Source: Parachlorella kessleri (lineage: Eukaryota; Chlorophyta; Trebouxiophyceae; Chlorellales; Chlorellaceae). From it: 14,158 bases of DNA. Both the position numbers and the translations under genes were made by a program. The DNA lies in the NCBI GenBank assembly GCA_001598975.1, contig BBXU01001267.1, positions 1 through 14,158 of the forward strand. Reading direction: 5' to 3'. Below, in pieces: positions 10,059-14,158 of the stretch (its first letter is position 1; every line of letters begins with the position of its first letter). The notes under the pieces were generated by a model. The model was given only the letters and a program-made list of their open reading frames with translations, did no database searches and was not told the origin of the DNA.

Positions 10059-13000
10059 CTAAAAGCCTCCAAACAGCACGCTGGCAGCCAGGTCTACGTT
10101 GCCCCCGGCCTGCCTCAGTGCCGCCTCACAGTGGTCTCTAGGGAAGCCAAGGCCCTGCAGCTGCTGCACCTTGGCCTCAAACTCGGCACCTCCAGAGGCG
10201 CCTGCTGCAGGGCCCGCCGCCGTGGGGGCAGCGGCGGGTGCGGGAGGAGCGGTGGCGCCTACGCAAGGAAGGGTATGACATGCTCATGCTGTCCAGAATG
10301 GCACTATGCAGAGGCAAGTCCATGACCCTTCATGAGGCTGAGTGGGGTCGATGAGGCGGAATGAGCAAGCGACAGGACCTTGAAGAGGTCAAGAGAAAGG
10401 TTGTCCCATGATGTGTGCGGCAACCTAGCAATTCACCCACGGTAGTGCCCAGGACATGCTGCCACGCCCACGACCACTGCCCCGCATATGCAGTGGCCTT
10501 ACAATAGCAGAACCCTGAAAGTAACAGCCTCAGCTTAAGACCCACCTGCCGCCTGTCCTGGCATTCCTCTGGCCTGCTGACCCTGCGGCTGGGTATGTTG
10601 CTGCTGCGTAGAGCCCGGGAGGCCGGCATTTGTCCTTGGGGATTCCAGCATCTCCTCATCCCTCCCTCCGATCTTTCTGGGACACTCATGCTCCGGCAGG
10701 AACGGCAGTGCCGTGTCTGTTGTGCCAAACCGCAGCACGTTGGCTTTGAGGTCGATCATGCACTGCACAGCAAGAGGAAGCTAGTAAGTAAACATGGCAG
10801 GGGGCAATGCGCGGATGGGATTCGTCACGGAGGAGGAACACCACTCTGGAGGGTGGTCTGAACAGGTGCGCTCTGCACCACCCCTGGTAATACCGCCCAA
10901 CTCTCACTCCCTGTTCGCATTACCTGCCACCCATACCAATGAAGAGGACACCTTGATGCTGATGGGAAATAAAGAGAACGAAGCATCCTGCATAATTCCA
11001 CTGCACAGTGAGGAGGACAAAGTCTGCAGGCAGTTCCTTGACCCACCTGGTGCCTCTTCAGGTTGTCCAGGCCAAAGAGGAACTCCATGCCTGCAACATC
11101 CTGGCCCACTTGCTCGTCACAAACACCGAAACATCGTTAGTAACACATCGAGGCTTGCACAAATGGTGGTGTAATGGCAAGTTGTATGTGGCGCGTCTAC
11201 TACGCGGCTTTAAGCAGTGTGTGCAGCCCTGCACAGCCCGGCGGACACACTGCTCCACTCACCATCCTGGTCCAGAACCGTGATGGATACAGGGAAGAAG
11301 TGGTTGCCAGCCTTCAGTGGTGCCATATGGATACGGCCTGCAGCAGGTAATGCCGCCCTGTGTTGACAATCGGATAATGAGCCAAGGAAGTCTTAGCTGG
11401 CCATTGGCCAAGATCTCCACCTCCAATGAGAACCCCCAAAACATGAAACCCACCATGGCACCTCCGCCACTAACATCAAAACGAACGCAACAAGGATAGG
11501 TGAGCCCAGGTCCAGGACTGGTCGTGCAGCTCCCCTAGATCGCCAACTGTGACGTCTCAGCGCAGGTCAGAGCTTGGGCTTATTGCACGTCCTGGCAAGG
11601 CCACCCGGCCACCTTCGCAGGGCACAGCGGCCCACCTCACTCCACTACCGTCCCCCATGAAGACCTCACCAAGCATCTTTGCCGAGCCGACCCCCACCGC
11701 CACGCCTTGAAAGCGGGTGTCCATGAGGCGCAGCACGCCGCAGCGTTCAGCGAAGGACTTGCCCATGATGGTGATCTGCGCCCCGCTGTCGATGAATGCC
11801 TTGACTGGAACCCCGTTGACCTCCATGTTCACATACCTGCAGGCAGCACGAAGGGTACTTCACATGTGCACGAGGGCAGGGGCATGCCAGGTTTGTGGGA
11901 GGAGAACTTGATTAGGACTGCTTTGAGCGGGCATGAGCAGTGGTGCCTTTCATGGCAGCTGCACAAGCTTGCGTCGACGCCCAGTACGTCCTAAACTTCC
12001 GACAAATACAATCCCGGTGTCTCCAACCCCGTTGACCTAAGCTGTGCAGTTTCTTCCGTCTACAGAGGACAGCAAAGGCGAGCAGGCTGTGGGCCACTCA
12101 CAGCGGTGGGCCACTCACAGCATGCAGACGCTGCCAAAGGCCTCCGGGTTGTGCTCCAGCGCCTGCTCAAAGTTCTCGTTGACATTCTTCTGCCTGATGG
12201 CATCTTCCAGCCGCCTCTGTACATTGCAAGGCACACTGCTTGCCTCCTAGCAGCTTCACAAATGAGAGCCGGGCGACATATGAACATAGACCAACCGAGG
12301 TTACCCCTTCACAGTGCTATTAATCGTTCACTGCATTACTGTTCTCTGTCAGGCAGGCACGAGGACCAGCCAGGCAAGCTGCCAAAACAACCCACATCCC
12401 CATTTGACTGGTATCGACTGTACCGACTGGTATCGACTGTACCGACTGGTATCGACTGTACCGACTGGTATCGACTGGTGATCCCTTGGACTTCCCAACC
12501 TTGTCTTCCCTGTTTCCAGCCTGTAACAAGCGAAGCCTACCCCCCAACACACCTGCACTTCCGGATTAAAGGGGTCCTCCTCCGCCAGCCGCATGAATCT
12601 CTCTTCCTCATCCTGTGCCTCACGCGCTTTTCGCCGCAGCTGCCTTAGCTGATCCTGAGGAGAAGAAAGAACGGGCGGGTGCAATTTACAGGGATCAAAT
12701 TCGTCTTGACAGGGGCCCATAATAGGCCGATCTGAGGTCTACGTTTTGGGCTGCCATACACACATGTGCAGCTTCAGCTTCAACCCACCAGAACCTTCAC
12801 CCTCTGGAGATCCACCAACAGCAAGCCAGGGAAATACCTGCATATTATTGACATCTCCAGCACGTACAGCATCTGCAAGGGGCGGTGGCAATTGATCGAG
12901 CTGCTGCGGGCTGCTGCGCAGCAGCTGCAGCATCAGGTCTGGGTTGACCGCGCTGCCGTCAGGTTGTAAGGCCATGGGAGTCTGTTGCTGCTGCCCTGAG

Positions 13001-13590
13001 CTGCCAGCGGCCGCGTCGGCAGGCACGCCGGCTCCGGCGCCACCGCCGCCACGTGGTGCTGCCAACGGCCGCTTCATGAGCATGATCAAATCGCCAGGCT
13101 GCACCTGTTGCTGGCCCAGCGATTGACTGCAACCGGCAATGAGTAATAGCCATGGGTAAACCGTGCTGGTAGCGAATTTAGTTAAGCAAGAGCAAGCACA
13201 GCATCCTACAGCAGACAGTGGCGGTCAACCAGCATTATCACAGTTCACAGCAAGTGCCTGCCTGTCTGATAGCTCCCTGCCGTTGTGGAGAAGAGACTGC
13301 TGGGCGCTCGGCAGCCCAGTCTCCACTTCAAGTATGGCACGAAGGTTGTCCAGGGGATCGTCCGGGGCGAGCTGCAAGGATTGAGCAAGGAAAGTGCAAC
13401 GTTATCCAGTGCACGCGACATCAGCCAGGCCACTCTATAGCCTAGATGCTTGTGGATGCACAGGGCAAGACGGCATATAGAGGCTGCAGCGCTGCTGCTG
13501 GCTAGATCAACGGTTTTGATATTTGAAGTGCACTCCGATTACCTCCACGGACACAATCCTGTCGTCCCAAGTAGAAACCGTCAACTGCAT
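10059..13590 (-). CDS. DDI1: DDI1 family ubiquitin-shuttle aspartic protease (UBL-HDD-RVP-UBA), ten exons, complete
   Basis: DDI1 is a cytosolic/nuclear shuttle factor with a retropepsin-like protease that acts on heavily ubiquitinated proteins and helps deliver clients to the proteasome. Minus-strand exons are 13590-13543, 13371-13262, 13126-12838, 12654-12553, 12216-12119, 11836-11670, 11337-11263, 11090-11047, 10762-10546 and 10258-10059. They sum to 1,350 nt, giving 449 residues, with every phase matching. Residues 1 to about 74 are a ubiquitin-like domain (MQLTVSTW, LHNGRELSD, QPGDLIMLM). A Gly/Ala/Gln-rich linker follows, then the helical HDD region to about 215. The protease is about 216-330, with catalytic Asp232 in FIDSGAQ, then ERCGVLRLMDTRFQG and MEFLFGLDNLKRHQ. 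A Gln/Gly/Ala linker leads to a C-terminal UBA, about 409-448 (LQGLGFPRDHCEAALRQAGG). Having both UBL and UBA matches plant and fungal DDI1. Intron 2 appears to be GC-AG; exon 5 has a duplicated donor. The ATG at 13590 gives the family's usual UBL start. Confidence 0.96.
12089..12122 (-). repeat. 17-bp tandem duplication carrying the DDI1 exon 5 splice donor twice
   Basis: On the plus strand gtgggccactcacagc occurs at 12089-12104 and again from 12106, a period of 17. On the minus strand this gives two donors in the same CT/GTGAGT context, at 12118-12117 and 12101-12100. The upstream donor keeps frame with exon 6. Use of the downstream one would add 17 nt and create an immediate TGA. Confidence 0.9.
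12406..12478. repeat. 19-bp minisatellite, about 3.8 perfect copies, in DDI1 intron 4
   Basis: The unit gactggtatcgactgtacc is repeated three times without mismatch, followed by a partial fourth copy. Each unit itself contains two gactg half-units. The array lies mid-intron (intron 12552-12217), away from both splice sites. Perfect identity suggests recent expansion or ongoing homogenisation. Confidence 0.95.
13127..13261 (-). other. Apparent GC-AG intron (DDI1 intron 2)
   Basis: The UBL exon ends TCAGACAG and continues GCAGGC, while the next exon begins at 13126 after ttgcag. This is the only placement I found that restores frame and the expected UBL sequence: AG plus T makes Ser, giving ELSDSQSLGQQQ. 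The nearby GTGAAC gives the wrong phase. The intron would be 135 nt with a non-canonical GC donor. Confidence 0.7.
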
Positions 13591-13885
13591 GATCACTCTC
13601 TAGTGACCAGGGATCGTAGAACAAGAACAAATGAGGGACAATCAAGCAGTCAAGCGCGGTCAGCGGAGGTTCTGGAGGCAAATGAGCGCGTCAAGAAGAA
13701 TGCTGTGCGTGATTTCTGCCAAGTTTGGCCACCACGGGGGCGCAACAAGTGAAATGACTCGGAATCGCTTCCTAGACTGTTAACCCTGGAACCTTTCTTG
13801 ATTGTGCTTTCCTGTCAAAGCAGCTAAGCTTTATCCTGGACACCTGCCTTCTTTGCGCGGAGGAGCGGCCCAGCTGATCAGCGTC
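13591..13885. other. Putative bidirectional promoter region upstream of DDI1
   Basis: About 295 bp separate the DDI1 start (minus) from the first ATG of the tentative plus-strand gene. I see no clear TATA box. A plus-strand frame of about 50 codons starting at 13641 is basic but has no recognisable features. Confidence 0.4.
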
Positions 13886-14158
13886 ATGACGAAGCAGGAA
13901 GACGCACGGAAGCTTGCGGACACCAAGAAAGCAGTGAGCCAACAAGGATGTGCAAGATCAGCGGGTGCTCCTGCTGTTATCAAAACACAACCATGCATGT
14001 AAAGCACTGCGGTCAAGTGCGCACGAGCACACCGCTACTTTGCTGTTGCAGCTTGCGGCAGTCACAGTCAAGGAGAAAAAGACAGCGGGCACTGTGCCTA
14101 AGTTGAGAAGAAGGCGTCGTTCTGTAGATAGAGCGTCTGTACAGAACGATGCCTTCTT
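13886..14158 (+). CDS. Tentative start of a small basic protein gene, partial at right edge
   Basis: I do not recognise this product. An ATG at 13886 (G at -3, A at +4) opens a 16-codon exon to 13933 (MTKQEDARKLADTKKA), followed by GTGAGC. A 118-nt intron would end in gctgttgcag at 14051. The next exon then stays open to the window end in matching phase, with VKEKKTAGTVPKLRRRRRS. The joined peptide is strongly basic and probably helical at first. Without splicing the frame ends at 14002. Support is only the paired splice signals, phase and divergent position relative to DDI1. An inverted repeat lies in the second exon, so this could be non-coding. Confidence 0.3.
14108..14158 (+). repeat. 19-bp inverted repeat (hairpin) at the right edge
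   Basis: Arms 14108-14126 and 14140-14158 pair over all 19 positions, with a 13-nt loop. The only non-Watson-Crick position is G14116 with T14150, which is a G-U wobble in plus-strand RNA but a C-A mismatch in minus-strand RNA. The stem reaches the last base of the window and could continue beyond it. Confidence 0.85.

Noticed and set aside
11557..11832. Retropepsin motif (DSGAQ) as a retrotransposon protease
   Set aside because: It is flanked in frame by UBL, HDD and UBA regions and no reverse transcriptase or integrase is present; this is the cellular DDI1 protease.

Overview
The window looks like nuclear DNA from a photosynthetic eukaryote, most likely a chlorophyte (trebouxiophyte-like) green alga. 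Its genes are split by many short GT-AG introns (about 100-660 nt). GC content is moderate to high, intergenic gaps are short, and one gene encodes a Psb27-type photosystem II lumen protein with a Tat-like thylakoid targeting sequence. The lineage call is inference; photosynthetic eukaryote is firmer. No bacterial, viral, CRISPR or transposase-type gene was found.

Layout. (1) Positions 1-3841, minus strand: the 5' part of the coatomer alpha-subunit gene (alpha-COP), seven exons encoding the N-terminal WD40 propeller and the start of the next region; the gene runs off the left edge. (2) 3863-5700: about 1.8 kb of divergent intergenic DNA with no supportable gene and a C-rich/G-rich run. (3) 5701-7790, plus strand: a four-exon gene for a low-complexity protein of about 494 residues that I do not recognise. 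(4) 8170-9583, minus strand: four exons encoding a Psb27-like PSII assembly factor, convergent with gene 3. (5) 10059-13590, minus strand: ten exons encoding a complete DDI1 protein of 449 residues with UBL, HDD, retropepsin-like protease and UBA regions. (6) From 13886, plus strand: a tentative start of another gene, divergent from DDI1, running off the right edge across a 19-bp inverted repeat.

All splice junctions were placed by hand. Every one keeps the reading frame, and the junctions rebuild conserved family sequence in the three recognised genes. The genes have unrelated housekeeping roles (COPI vesicle transport, PSII assembly, ubiquitin-linked proteolysis) and do not form a pathway.

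The most unusual signal is structural. Three splice junctions lie in local tandem duplications: the acceptor side and donor side of alpha-COP exon 6, and the donor of DDI1 exon 5. Each carries extra intact splice-site copies. DDI1 also has an apparent GC-AG intron and a perfect 19-bp minisatellite inside an intron.
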